Assembly (NCBI RefSeq): GCF_032268605.1
Contig: NZ_CP130318.1
Coordinates: forward strand, 2,142,001 to 2,206,000
DNA from: Paenibacillus aurantius
GTDB lineage: Bacteria; Bacillota; Bacilli; Paenibacillales; NBRC-103111
Direction: 5' to 3'
Length of the DNA: 64,000 bases
Part shown: positions 34,771 through 43,227 of the stretch, in pieces
How positions within the stretch are numbered: position 1 is the first letter of the stretch
Layout: every line of letters begins with the position of its first letter
Notes under the pieces: model-generated
The model's input: the letters and a program-made list of their open reading frames with translations, nothing else
Databases searched by the model: none
What the model was told of the DNA's origin: nothing
Program-made: the position numbers and the translations under genes

Positions 34771-35760
34771 ATGACCTATTCAGCCGATTCATCCCGCTAC
34801 ACCAGCATGACTTATAACCGGTGCGGCCGCTCCGGACTTAAGCTTCCCGCGATTTCCCTTGGCCTTTGGCATAATTTTGGCGGAGTGGACACCGAAGAGA
34901 ATGGACGGGCGATGGTCCGCCGGGCATTCGACCTGGGGATCACCCACTTCGATCTGGCGAACAATTACGGGCCGCCTCCCGGCAGCGCGGAGGAAATGTT
35001 CGGCCGCATGCTGAAGACGGACCTGCATCCCTACCGGGACGAGCTGATCATCTCCACGAAAGCGGGTTATCGCATGTGGCCCGGACCTTATGGGGAGTGG
35101 GGATCGAAGAAATACTTGACGGCCAGCCTGGACCAGAGCTTGAAGAGGATGGGACTGGAATACGTCGATATTTTCTATTCCCACCGGTTTGACCCGGAAA
35201 CCCCGCTTGAAGAAACGATGATGGCCCTTGATCAAGCCGTCCGGCAGGGAAAGGCGCTTTATGCGGGCATTTCCAGCTATCCGCCCGAGCAGACGGAGAA
35301 AGCTGCCCGTATCCTCAAGGAGCTGGGTACTCCTCTGCTTATTCACCAGCCGAGCTATTCCATGCTTAACCGCTGGATCGAGGATGGCCTGCAGGAGGTG
35401 CTGGACGAGTACGGAGCCGGAAGCATTGCTTTTTGCCCGCTTGCCCAGGGCCTGCTCACCACCAAGTATTTGACCGGCATTCCGGAGGGCTCCCGTGCCA
35501 GCCGGGCGTCCGGAGCCTTGAAAGAGAAGGATGTAACCGAAGAGAAGCTGGCCAAAATCATGGAGCTGAACGAGCTTGCCGCCGAGCGGGGCCAGTCTCT
35601 CGCCCAGATGGCCCTTGCCTGGGTGCTGCGGGGAGGCCGGGTGACTTCGGCGCTGATCGGAGCAAGCCGGGTTTCGCAAATTGAGGAGAACGTGGCCGCC
35701 CTGAATAATCTTACCTTCGGGGAGGAAGAGCTGAAGCGAATCGACGCTATTCTTCAGTAA
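34771..35760 (+). CDS. Aldo/keto reductase, YghZ-like (L-glyceraldehyde 3-phosphate reductase type)
   Basis: A TIM-barrel reductase of 329 residues. The N terminus (RYTSMTYNRCGRSGLKLPAISLGLWHNFG in segments) aligns without gaps to Escherichia coli YghZ when translation begins at the ATG at 34771. That codon also has a better distance to GGAAGGAGG than the ATG at 34762. Catalytic tetrad residues are visible as D61 and Y66 (FDLANNYGPPPGSAEEMFG), the Lys in IISTKAGYRMWPGPYG and the His in FYSHRFDPETP. These enzymes use NADPH to reduce L-glyceraldehyde 3-phosphate or methylglyoxal. A TATAAT at 34723-34728 suggests its own promoter, but the -35 is poor. Confidence 0.88.
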   Translation: MTYSADSSRYTSMTYNRCGRSGLKLPAISLGLWHNFGGVDTEENGRAMVRRAFDLGITHFDLANNYGPPPGSAEEMFGRMLKTDLHPYRDELIISTKAGYRMWPGPYGEWGSKKYLTASLDQSLKRMGLEYVDIFYSHRFDPETPLEETMMALDQAVRQGKALYAGISSYPPEQTEKAARILKELGTPLLIHQPSYSMLNRWIEDGLQEVLDEYGAGSIAFCPLAQGLLTTKYLTGIPEGSRASRASGALKEKDVTEEKLAKIMELNELAAERGQSLAQMALAWVLRGGRVTSALIGASRVSQIEENVAALNNLTFGEEELKRIDAILQ

Positions 35761-35781
35761 GCCGCAACAAAACGAAACGCC

Positions 35782-35805
35782 AAAGGAGCCTGCGGGCTCC
35801 TTTTT
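35782..35805 (+). terminator. Rho-independent terminator after aldo/keto reductase gene
   Basis: A stem AAAGGAGCC / GGCTCCTTT with a TGCG loop ends in TTTTT. Confidence 0.85.
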
Positions 35806-35856
35806 GCGTTAACCCCGAACTAGATGACATTGGATAACGGGCTGCCGCCTCGTGCC

Positions 35857-36693
35857 TCACAGCCTGGATAGTTGGCGCGGGTCGGCAGCTCCGGATGACT
35901 CCACGTTCTGAGCATCCTGCAGCCCTCGTTCCCGTTCCGCATAGGCGGTAGGCGATAGGCCGGTGAATTTATGGAACATTTTATAGAAGGAAGAGGTGTC
36001 GTAGTAGCCCAAATGCTCCGCTATATAGGTCACGGATAAAGGGGTGCTGCGCAGCAGGTCCATGGCCGAGGCCATCCGTAACCGGTGTTGATAGGCAAGG
36101 GGGGATTGGCCGACCGCCTGCTTGAACAGGGTCAACGTATAATTAGGGGAGCGGCCGATTAGGGAGGCGAGCTCTTCGAGACGGACGGTCTTCCGGTAAT
36201 GGGCCAGAAGATGCTTCTCGATCTTGTCCACCCGCGCTTCCTTGCTCAAAGGGAGCCGGGGAGCGGTCCAGTCCCGGCAGGCGGTTCCGAGCAGCTCCAG
36301 AAGAATTCCAGCCTGGATGACGGAATAGAATTCCTTGCTTTCCTGGGTATGCCGGTACAGGGATTCCATCCGGTCTTTGTAATAGCTGAAGCGGCGGGTG
36401 GGAATGCCAACCGGTTCGTTAACCTGAAGCAAAGGGAGAAAAAGGTCCGGCGAATAGGTAAAGAGCACCGTATATTTCTGATGGGTGCCCTCTTCGGTGT
36501 TGCGGGCTTCCCTAATTGTTCCCGCCGGGATATAAACGAGATCGCCCTGCCGGGCCATCCGTGAGCCGGTCGGCCAACGGTACTGAACCTTCCCTTCCGT
36601 TACAAGAATTAAAACATTAGATTGTACCTGTTTCATCCGATTGTGCCAATGGGGAATATGATCGTCGAAATTGACACTTTTCACGGTAAGCAA
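35857..36693 (-). CDS. AraC-family transcriptional regulator, divergent from sulfatase
   Basis: A regulator of about 278 residues. The N-terminal cupin-like domain shows HIPHWHNRM, LILVTEGKVQY and GDLVYIPAGTIREA. The C-terminal domain carries two helix-turn-helices (LEELASLIGRSPNYTLTLFKQAVG and VTYIAEHLGYYDTSSFYKMFHKFTG), ending SPTAYAERERG. The frame stays open far upstream through the antisense of the sulfatase gene, but that part is a shadow. The TTG at 36693 is preferred because AGGAGGA precedes it. An ATG at 36753 and a GTG at 36684 are alternatives. It faces away from the sulfatase gene across about 110 bp and probably regulates it in response to a sulfated or pectic sugar. Confidence 0.82.
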   Translation of the reverse strand: MLTVKSVNFDDHIPHWHNRMKQVQSNVLILVTEGKVQYRWPTGSRMARQGDLVYIPAGTIREARNTEEGTHQKYTVLFTYSPDLFLPLLQVNEPVGIPTRRFSYYKDRMESLYRHTQESKEFYSVIQAGILLELLGTACRDWTAPRLPLSKEARVDKIEKHLLAHYRKTVRLEELASLIGRSPNYTLTLFKQAVGQSPLAYQHRLRMASAMDLLRSTPLSVTYIAEHLGYYDTSSFYKMFHKFTGLSPTAYAERERGLQDAQNVESSGAADPRQLSRL

Positions 36694-36724
36694 GGCCAGG
36701 ACTCCTCCTAAATTGGAATGTGTG

Positions 36725-36782
36725 ATTCTACCTAAGATCGTAACTTTGTACATGGTCTTTGTAAACCCGTTCCTTCTATAAT
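36725..36782. promoter_or_regulatory. Candidate divergent promoters between AraC regulator and sulfatase
   Basis: On the plus strand a perfect TATAAT (36777-36782) precedes the sulfatase gene, but no good -35 is found at the usual spacing, as expected for an activator-dependent promoter. On the minus strand TGTACA (36747-36752), 16 bp and TAGAAT (complement of 36725-36730) could drive the regulator and would place the ATG at 36753 at or before the transcript start. Confidence 0.35.
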
Positions 36783-36801
36783 GGATGGGAGGTGAAGCTC
36801 T

Positions 36802-38217
36802 ATGCAGGCTGGACAAAGGCCCAATATCCTGTTCATCATGTCGGACGACCACGCTTCCCACGCGATAAGCGCATATGGAAGCCGCATTAACCAGACCCCC
36901 AACATCGACCGCATTGCAGAAGGGGGAATCCGCTTCGACAACTGCTTCTGCACGAATTCCATCTGTTCTCCGAGCCGTGCGGCCATTCTGACGGGAAAGT
37001 ATAATCATCTGAATGGCGTCAAATCCATATGTGATTCGCTCGACGGCCGGCAGATGACCTTTCCGAAGCTTCTGCAGGAAGCCGGGTACCAGACCGCGAT
37101 GGTCGGCAAGTGGCATCTGGGGCACGGCGGAAACGCGGACCCGACCGGATTCGACTATTGGACCGTCGTACCGGATCAAGGCCGCTATCATGATCCCATT
37201 TTTATCGAGATGGGGGTGGAGAAGACCTTTCCCGGCTATGTGACGGACCTGACAGCGGATTTCTGTCTGGACTGGCTGGACCGGCGGGATAAGGACCGCC
37301 CCTTTATGCTCATGTGCCACCACAAGGCGCCTCATCGCCCTTGGGAGCCGCCGGCTAAATATGCCTCCCTGTATGAGGGAATGGACATCCCGGAGCCGGA
37401 AACGTTCGATGATGATTATTCCCATCGTGCCCAGGCGGCCTCGGAAGCCGCGATGCGGGTGGACCGGGACCTGGTGGATGAGGTGGATCTGAAGGGCTCC
37501 CCGCCCGCCGGTCTCTCGAAGCAGGAAGAGAAGAAATGGAGATACCAGAGGTACATCAAGGATTACTTGCGATGCGTCGCTTCGATTGACGAGAACGTGG
37601 GAAGGCTGCTTGATTATTTGGACCGGGAAGGGCTGGCCGAGGATACCCTTGTCGTCTATACCTCGGATCAGGGCTTCTTTCTGGGGGACCACGGCTGGTA
37701 CGACAAGCGGTTCATGTACGAGGAATCGCTCCGGATGCCGTTTCTCGTCCGGTATCCCCGGGCCGTCGAGCCGGGGACGGAAACCGAAGCCATGGCGCTT
37801 AACATTGATTTTCCGGCTACTTTTCTCGATTATGCGGGACTCACCATCCCGGAGGAGATGCAGGGATACAGCCTGCGGCCGATCCTGGAGGGAAGCCTCC
37901 CTTCCGACTGGAGAACCTCGATGTACTACCGGTACTGGATGCATCTGGACGAGAATCACCTCGTGTATTCCCATTACGGCCTCCGGACGCAGCGCTACAA
38001 GCTGATCTATTATTATGCGGAAGCGCTTGGCACCTCGGGTTCCCTGGAGGAGAAAAGACCTCCGGAATGGGAGCTGTTTGATCTGGAGAGCGACCCTTAT
38101 GAGATGAGGAATGTATATGGGGAGCCGGCTTATGCACATGTGGTTCCAGTCTTGAAACAGGAGCTAAGGAAGCTGCAGCTGGCCGTTCTGGACGAGCCCG
38201 TGGAGGAAGTCGGTTAG
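36802..38217 (+). CDS. Type I sulfatase, cysteine type, cytoplasmic
   Basis: A 471-residue sulfatase with the usual order of motifs. PNILFIMSDDHASHA carries the metal-binding aspartates. SICSPSRAAILTGKYNH contains the C-x-P-S-R sequence in which C55 would be turned into formylglycine. GKWHLG, HKAPHRPWEPP and YTSDQGFFLGDHGWYDKR complete the active site. The C-terminal DUF4976-like part ends near YKLIYYY and LFDLESDPYEMRN. There is no signal peptide, so it should act inside the cell on an imported sulfated saccharide, the natural substrate being unknown. A formylglycine-generating enzyme is encoded 1.1 kb downstream on the other strand, and an AraC regulator is divergent. GGGAGGTG lies before the ATG. 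Confidence 0.92.
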   Translation: MQAGQRPNILFIMSDDHASHAISAYGSRINQTPNIDRIAEGGIRFDNCFCTNSICSPSRAAILTGKYNHLNGVKSICDSLDGRQMTFPKLLQEAGYQTAMVGKWHLGHGGNADPTGFDYWTVVPDQGRYHDPIFIEMGVEKTFPGYVTDLTADFCLDWLDRRDKDRPFMLMCHHKAPHRPWEPPAKYASLYEGMDIPEPETFDDDYSHRAQAASEAAMRVDRDLVDEVDLKGSPPAGLSKQEEKKWRYQRYIKDYLRCVASIDENVGRLLDYLDREGLAEDTLVVYTSDQGFFLGDHGWYDKRFMYEESLRMPFLVRYPRAVEPGTETEAMALNIDFPATFLDYAGLTIPEEMQGYSLRPILEGSLPSDWRTSMYYRYWMHLDENHLVYSHYGLRTQRYKLIYYYAEALGTSGSLEEKRPPEWELFDLESDPYEMRNVYGEPAYAHVVPVLKQELRKLQLAVLDEPVEEVG

Positions 38218-38324
38218 AAGCGGGAGAGCCGCAAAGTTTCGGATTCCGTCCTGTTTTCCGCTTTCCTTCCGTTCTAAGAGCGGGTAAGCTATAAACAAGC
38301 TGCTTATGACGAAAGGAATGCCTG

Positions 38325-39227
38325 ATGGATACGATCACCCATACTTTATTCGGTCTTACCTTATACGGCACCGTTGACAAATCGGCCATGACGAAGCGGG
38401 AGAAGAGGGCCCTGCTCTTCACGGCTGTAGCCGGCTCGCAGATTCCCGATATCGACGTCATTTCCGCCTGGTGGGACACGGGGGGACGCTACCAGATGTG
38501 GCATCGGGGGATTACGCACTCCGTGTTCCTCGTGCCCGTGTGGGCGGCCCTACTTACCGCCGCCGTCCGGCTCGTCGGGAAGGTCAGCGGGTGGCGCTGG
38601 TTCGGACTCGCGGCCCTTGCCGTCTGGATTCACGACACGAGCGATCTGTTTAATGCCTGGGGCACGGGCTACTTGGAGCCCTTCTCCTCCATGAGGATTA
38701 CTTTTGGGACCATCCCGATCGTAGATCCCGTTTATTGGCTGTTGATGGGAGCGGGGGCTCTTTACGCCAACGGAAAGCTTCGTTTCCGCAAGCGGTCCGG
38801 CCAGCCGCCTGACCGGTCCCCTGCGAAGCCCCGGGTGTACCGTGCGGTTTGGCTGCTGATCGCCCTCTATACCGCCTTGCAATCGCTGCAGGGGGCTGCT
38901 CTTTACCAGAAGGTGAAGGGGAACTATGAGCAAACGGCGTTGTCGGCGGATTTTGTACCCGGGGTGTTTACGGTCATCGGCAAAAAGGGCGGCGTGGTGG
39001 AGCTGGCCAAAGGAAGCCTGTGGGGGGGCCTGAAGCCGGCAGCCCGGCTGCAGAGTGCGGAGGACGCGGATTTGGACCGCCTCTTCGAAGGCAATCCTAA
39101 GGCAAGAACGCTTTACGAATGGTCTCCATTCGTTGTCATCGTAGACAACGGCAAAGAGCTGGGGGTCTACGACCCCCGGTTTTACCGCAACGTCCAATCG
39201 TTCCTGTTTGAATCCATAGCGAAATAA
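38325..39227 (+). CDS. Membrane-bound metal-dependent hydrolase, YdjM / DUF457 family
   Basis: A 300-residue integral membrane protein that starts with MDTITHTLFGLTLYG, the D-x-x-TH motif of this family. QIPDIDVISAWW and HRGITHSVFLVPVW supply further Asp and His residues thought to bind metal. About five hydrophobic helices fill the first two thirds. A soluble C-terminal part of about 100 residues contains LSADFVPGVFTVIGKKGGVVELAKG and lies probably outside the membrane. The family includes the LexA-controlled E. coli protein YdjM. Its substrate is not known. AAAGGAATG stands before the ATG. It sits between the sulfatase and the formylglycine enzyme genes, but I see no evidence of a functional link. 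Confidence 0.85.
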   Translation: MDTITHTLFGLTLYGTVDKSAMTKREKRALLFTAVAGSQIPDIDVISAWWDTGGRYQMWHRGITHSVFLVPVWAALLTAAVRLVGKVSGWRWFGLAALAVWIHDTSDLFNAWGTGYLEPFSSMRITFGTIPIVDPVYWLLMGAGALYANGKLRFRKRSGQPPDRSPAKPRVYRAVWLLIALYTALQSLQGAALYQKVKGNYEQTALSADFVPGVFTVIGKKGGVVELAKGSLWGGLKPAARLQSAEDADLDRLFEGNPKARTLYEWSPFVVIVDNGKELGVYDPRFYRNVQSFLFESIAK

Positions 39228-39268
39228 ACGAAGCAGGCGGCCTCATTTAGGGGTCGCCTGCTTCGTTT
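39226..39268. terminator. Likely bidirectional terminator between hydrolase and formylglycine-enzyme genes
   Basis: A perfect 14-bp stem AAACGAAGCAGGCG / CGCCTGCTTCGTTT surrounds a 15-base loop and overlaps the stop codon of the hydrolase gene. The T-run is only three bases long, but the genes converge here. Confidence 0.7.
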
Positions 39269-39331
39269 GGTTATGCACCGGATCTTCCTTGCCTTCACGT
39301 GTTCTTCACCATAGGAAGCAACCAGCTCTCC

Positions 39332-40297
39332 TCAAGCGTCCGCCGCACAGCGGAAGCCGATGTTGCTTGAGGCGCTGTCGGGGGTGTTGGAGCTTCGGGC
39401 ACCGACCCGATACCGGTTGCAGTAGGATTTGTGGCAGAGGAACGAACCTCCCCGCATCACCCTTTTGTCTCCCCGGTCGGGTCCTTTCGGATCGCGTCGG
39501 GGACCTTTTCGGTGCCAGTCGGGGCTGAACCAGTCCGAGCACCATTCCCATACGTTGCCGGACATGTTATAGAGCCCGTAGCCATTGGGTGGAAAGGATT
39601 GAGCGGGGGCCGTACCGAGATAGCCGTCGGACAGATTATTCTTCTCCGGGAATTTGCCCTGCCAGATGTTGCACCGGTGCTGGCCGTCCGGCTTCAGCAG
39701 ATCGCCCCAAGGGTATCTTTTCTGCACCAGACCGCCCCTTGCGGCATATTCCCATTCGGCTTCGGTCGGAAGCCGTTTTCCCGCCCACCTGCAGTAGGCG
39801 TTGGCGTCGGTCCACGAGACGTGGGTGACCGGATGCTCCATCAGGCCGGCCAAATCGGAGCTTGGACCAAAGGGATGCTGCCAGTCCGCTCCTTCCACCG
39901 CCCACCACCACGGCGTTTGCTGGGCGGCGCTGGACACTCCCGGCTTATCCGCTTCCGCTACGAGCAGATGAAAGACGAAGGACCAGCCGAACGTTTCCGA
40001 TTCCGTCTTGTAGCCGGTTTCCTTGACGAACGTCTGAAACTGTTCATTGGTTACGGTGCAGGGATCGATGCGGAACGGCCGCAGGGTTACTTCCCTTACC
40101 GGGCCTTCCCCGTCAGCCGGAAAGCCTTCTTGATCGTCCGTGCCCATTAGAAAGGGGCCGCCGGGCAAGAGAAGCATGCCGTCCAGCGAAGGAACGGTAC
40201 CCCCCGAGGGAGTCAAGGGCGATTCTGCCGAGGGACCGCCGGAGCCCCGGCTGACTCCGCAGCAGGAAGAGGAAGAGGAAGAGGGAGTCGATGTCAT
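39332..40297 (-). CDS. Formylglycine-generating enzyme (sulfatase maturase)
   Basis: The 321-residue protein belongs to the SUMF1/FGE family. The fold signature is present: GGPFLMGTDDQEGFPADGEG, VTNEQFQTFVKETGY, HPVTHVSWTDANAYCRWAGKRLPTEAEWEYAARGG in segments, and NMSGNVWEWCSDWF. The copper-binding active-site pair is intact as C288 and C293 in RGGSFLCHKSYCNRYR, ending SSNIGFRC. This separates it from SUMF1 relatives with other jobs, such as EgtB-type enzymes. It oxidises the Cys of C-x-P-x-R sulfatases to formylglycine using oxygen. A Ser/Cys-rich tail (SSSSSSCCGVSRG) precedes the domain, as in other bacterial FGEs. The nearby Cys-type sulfatase is the natural client. Confidence 0.92.
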   Translation of the reverse strand: MTSTPSSSSSSCCGVSRGSGGPSAESPLTPSGGTVPSLDGMLLLPGGPFLMGTDDQEGFPADGEGPVREVTLRPFRIDPCTVTNEQFQTFVKETGYKTESETFGWSFVFHLLVAEADKPGVSSAAQQTPWWWAVEGADWQHPFGPSSDLAGLMEHPVTHVSWTDANAYCRWAGKRLPTEAEWEYAARGGLVQKRYPWGDLLKPDGQHRCNIWQGKFPEKNNLSDGYLGTAPAQSFPPNGYGLYNMSGNVWEWCSDWFSPDWHRKGPRRDPKGPDRGDKRVMRGGSFLCHKSYCNRYRVGARSSNTPDSASSNIGFRCAADA

Positions 40298-40500
40298 CTA
40301 CATCCGACCTTCTTTCTTGGTATAATGCTTTTTTCGATCATACGGCTATTATACCGTACCGCCTCTCCGTTGAATATCGGGCAGATTTATCGTGAACATG
40401 CGGCACTAGAACATTTTGTAAGCGGCCCAAAAGTGTTAACCCCCTGTAAAAACGGGTATATCCCTTATAACAAGCACATTCGACCTAGGGGGGATCCGCC

Positions 40501-41346
40501 ATGCAGTGGCAGGGAAGAAGAGGAAGCAGCAATGTGGAGGACCGCAGAGGCATGGGAGGCAAAACGGTCATCGGGGGAGGAATCGGCGGCATTATCATTC
40601 TGCTGCTCTATACCCTGCTGGGCGGGAATCCGGGAGATATGATCAACGGTACGACGGAATCCGGCTCTTCGCAGCCTTATCAGGAAACGGCGCAGGAAAA
40701 GGAGCTGTCGCAATTCGTTTCGGTGGTACTGGCCGACACGGAGGATGTCTGGACGGAGGTGCTCAAGCAAAAGGGCATCACCTACAAGAATCCTACGCTT
40801 GTCCTCTATAACGGAAGCGTACAATCCGCATGCGGACAGGCCGGCTCAGCTGTCGGGCCGTTTTATTGCCCCGGGGACCAAAAGCTGTATATCGATCTGA
40901 GTTTCTATGACGAGCTGCAAAACAAATTTCAGGCGCCCGGCGATTTCGCCATGGCCTATGTTATCGCTCATGAGGTGGGCCATCACGTGCAGACGCTGCT
41001 TGGCGTAACGGATAAAATCATGCCCCTTCAGAAGAAAATGAGCGAAGAGGAGTTCAACCGCTACCTGGTCCGCTTCGAGCTTCAGGCCGACTATTTCGCC
41101 GGCGTCTGGGCCAATCATGCGCAAGGCAAAAATCTTCTGGAAAAGGGAGACCTGGAGGAAGCACTGAAAGCGGCCAGCGCGGTCGGAGACGACAGCATCC
41201 AGCAGAAAAGCCAGGGCTATGTCGTGCCGGAAAGCTTCACCCACGGTACCTCCGAGCAGCGGATGGCCTGGCTGTACAAAGGCTTTCAGAATGGAACCGT
41301 CGATGGAGGGGACACCTTCAGCATGAAGGATCCTGCCGCTCCTTAA
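40501..41346 (+). CDS. Neutral zinc metallopeptidase, YpfJ family
   Basis: A 281-residue protein with a short basic N terminus (MQWQGRRGSSNVEDRR), then a glycine-rich transmembrane helix (about 22-40) and an extracytoplasmic or membrane-proximal catalytic domain. The active site shows H157-E-V-G-H161-H in YVIAHEVGHHVQTLLG, followed by FELQADYFAGVWANH, where the Glu/Asp residues provide the third zinc ligand. SACGQAGSAVGPFYCPGDQKLYID is a family signature. The N-terminal motif W-x-G-RR-S-x-N-V-x-D-RRG is typical of YpfJ. Function is poorly known; substrates have not been established. GGGGGGATC precedes the ATG, and a terminator follows. Confidence 0.92.
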   Translation: MQWQGRRGSSNVEDRRGMGGKTVIGGGIGGIIILLLYTLLGGNPGDMINGTTESGSSQPYQETAQEKELSQFVSVVLADTEDVWTEVLKQKGITYKNPTLVLYNGSVQSACGQAGSAVGPFYCPGDQKLYIDLSFYDELQNKFQAPGDFAMAYVIAHEVGHHVQTLLGVTDKIMPLQKKMSEEEFNRYLVRFELQADYFAGVWANHAQGKNLLEKGDLEEALKAASAVGDDSIQQKSQGYVVPESFTHGTSEQRMAWLYKGFQNGTVDGGDTFSMKDPAAP

Positions 41347-41369
41347 GAAGAGGCTTACAAAAATAATCA

Positions 41370-41410
41370 AACCTTTCCATCAGCCGGTTGGCGGGTGGAA
41401 AGGTTTTTTT
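41370..41410 (+). terminator. Rho-independent terminator after metallopeptidase gene
   Basis: A stem AACCTTTCCA / TGGAAAGGTT, with a shorter inner stem around the loop, is followed by seven T. Confidence 0.85.
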
Positions 41411-41451
41411 ATGGATGGCTTTAGGCACAGAGAAAAACGCTTCCGCCGCGC

Positions 41452-41958
41452 TCATGCGGCTATAGGGGATAAAACCTTCCCCTCAAAGCGGGAAACATAG
41501 GAGGGATCGGCGAGCTTCGCTTGAACGTGATCCTTCCAATGGCCGGCGTCCAGCAAGCCCTGCCAGTCTTTCCCGTACCAATGCTCCAGCTCGGCACGTT
41601 CGATTCGATAGGCCGGGGAATTCTCCAGCTGGAATTCAAGCACCTTTAGATTATCAATAAGGGCGAAGGCTGCCGTTGCGTTATAAAGCAGAGCCCGGGC
41701 GGTCTGTTCTTTTACCAGGGAGCCTGCTGAGACGCGATAACTTACCTCTGCCGTGAAGGTGTCGGGCTTCAGCTCGAAGGTGGGCGATGCCTGCTGGAGC
41801 GGAAGGGCTTGAAACAGGTTGATCAGATTGCTGGCATCTCCCATATACCGGCTCCGGTACGGAAGTATGCTTTCTATATCGTGGGTCAAAGGATCGGCTT
41901 GGTAAGCGGCTTTCTTCTGCTCCTCCTGTAGATCATTTACCAGATATTCCATAAGCAT
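41452..41958 (-). CDS. DUF4825 domain protein, possibly a truncated remnant
   Basis: A 168-residue protein in which ILPYRSRYMGDASNLINLFQALPLQ matches the start of DUF4825 domains, followed by FELKPDTFTAEVSYRV and a helix with NATAAFALIDNLKVLEFQL. DUF4825 domains usually sit behind a signal peptide or membrane helix, which is missing here. The ATG lies directly behind the T-run of the AI-2E gene's terminator, and there is no ribosome binding site before it. An in-frame stop 22 bases upstream rules out a simple extension. It may be the tail of a decayed gene or use a start I cannot recognise. Function is unknown. Confidence 0.6.
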   Translation of the reverse strand: MLMEYLVNDLQEEQKKAAYQADPLTHDIESILPYRSRYMGDASNLINLFQALPLQQASPTFELKPDTFTAEVSYRVSAGSLVKEQTARALLYNATAAFALIDNLKVLEFQLENSPAYRIERAELEHWYGKDWQGLLDAGHWKDHVQAKLADPSYVSRFEGKVLSPIAA

Positions 41959-41962
41959 AACG

Positions 41963-42010
41963 AAAAAGGAACAGACGAGCTAACCGGGGGACCGGTGCCA
42001 TCTGTTCCTG
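41963..42010 (-). terminator. Terminator of the AI-2E family gene
   Basis: On the minus strand the arms AGGAACAGA and TCTGTTCCT enclose an inner stem ACCGG/CCGGT and are followed by TTTTTC. It ends seven bases before the ATG of the DUF4825 reading frame. Confidence 0.75.
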
Positions 42011-42063
42011 ATTGTAGGTTTTTCGGGTACGTTGCCCGCCGAACCCGGCCTATTTTTGACAGG

Positions 42064-43152
42064 CTAGGTTTCTTCCTGAATCTCCTGCACCTTTTCCGCA
42101 AAGAACAGCCGGTAGATGCGGATGGTCACGATTTTGGCCACCATGTAGAGCGGGATGGCGAGAAACATGCCGATAATCCCTCCGAAATCCCCGGCTACCA
42201 ACAGCAGGAAGATCGTGGTGAGCGGATGAATTTCCAGCTTTTTTCCGAAAATGAGAGGAGCAAGCAGATGGTCCTGGATTTGCTGGGCGATCAGCAGAAC
42301 CAGCAGCACCCACAGCACCATATGCGGGGAATCGATCCATGCCACAATGAGCGGCGGGATGGCGCCGATTACAACCCCCACGTACGGAATGAAGGTGAAC
42401 ACGGAAGCCAGAATGGCCAGCAGAAGGGAGTAGGGCAGGCCGACCAGCAGAAACCCGACAAAGGTGATGATCGCGAGGAACAGGGTGCTCAGCATCCGGC
42501 CGGCGATATACCCGCTCAGGGCGGTATCGATCTCTTCCATCATGTCTCCCGCTTCCCCGCGGAACCGGACCGGCAGCACGAGAAGAATTTTCTCGGTCAG
42601 CTTCTCGCCTTCCTTCAGCATGTAATAAAGGATGAGCGGGCAGGTTCCGATGATGATGAAGAAGCCGGTCACGAAGGAGAAAAGCCGGTTGGAATAGTCG
42701 GTAACCCAGGAGACCGCGCGGGATAGGTAGGCGGAGATCCGTCCCGTCAAACCGCCGCTGTCGGGGAACAGCTCGGACATGAAGCTGTCCTTTCCCCACT
42801 GCGAGAGCTGGCTTTTGATTCCTTTTATCAACTCCGGACCATTCGCGACGAAATCCAGCACCTGTTGGCGCAGGGTCGGCCAGACGACCATGGACAGGAT
42901 GGCCAGGACGACGGCAATGGCAAAATAGATGAGCAGAACGGACACCGTCCGGTTCATGTTCCGGTTGTCCATGTAACGGATAACCGGGCGGAGGAGGTAA
43001 TAAAAGAACCCCGAGATGACAAACGGGGCGATCACGAGACCGATGATTACTCCGATCGGGTGAAAGACGAAAGCGATAAGGTGCAGCAAATAGACTATGA
43101 GCATAACGGCTATAATGCGCAGACAAATTCTCAAGAAACGGTCTGTAACCAT
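42064..43152 (-). CDS. AI-2E family transporter
   Basis: An integral membrane protein of about 362 residues with seven or eight hydrophobic helices. It has the family's layout: paired N-terminal helices, a soluble insert (about 90-130) with LDFVANGPELIKGIKSQL, and the C-terminal block with IAGRMLSTLFLAIITFVGFLLVGLPYSLLLAILASVFTFIPYVG in segments. The stretch HPLTTIFLLLVAGDFGGIIGMFLAIPLYMVAKI closes it. Members include TqsA and YdbI/YtvI and export or exchange small solutes or sodium, so the name is not evidence for quorum sensing. The ATG at 43152 is chosen for its AGGAGGGA; an upstream ATG at 43209 lacks a site. Confidence 0.88.
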   Translation of the reverse strand: MVTDRFLRICLRIIAVMLIVYLLHLIAFVFHPIGVIIGLVIAPFVISGFFYYLLRPVIRYMDNRNMNRTVSVLLIYFAIAVVLAILSMVVWPTLRQQVLDFVANGPELIKGIKSQLSQWGKDSFMSELFPDSGGLTGRISAYLSRAVSWVTDYSNRLFSFVTGFFIIIGTCPLILYYMLKEGEKLTEKILLVLPVRFRGEAGDMMEEIDTALSGYIAGRMLSTLFLAIITFVGFLLVGLPYSLLLAILASVFTFIPYVGVVIGAIPPLIVAWIDSPHMVLWVLLVLLIAQQIQDHLLAPLIFGKKLEIHPLTTIFLLLVAGDFGGIIGMFLAIPLYMVAKIVTIRIYRLFFAEKVQEIQEET

Positions 43153-43227
43153 TAAATCCCTCCTGGACGGCAGCGGTAAAGAGCGCAGCACTACTCTTTT
43201 CTTACCCAATTCAGGAGGGATTGAAGG

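Noticed and set aside
36694-38139. N-terminal extension of the minus-strand AraC frame through the sulfatase gene
   Set aside because: The extension is antisense to a clear sulfatase, shows no domain, and a ribosome site with TTG at 36693 gives a normal-length regulator.
42064-43152. Quorum-sensing function for the 'AI-2E' protein
   Set aside because: The family name is historical. Members transport varied solutes, and no lux-type gene is nearby.
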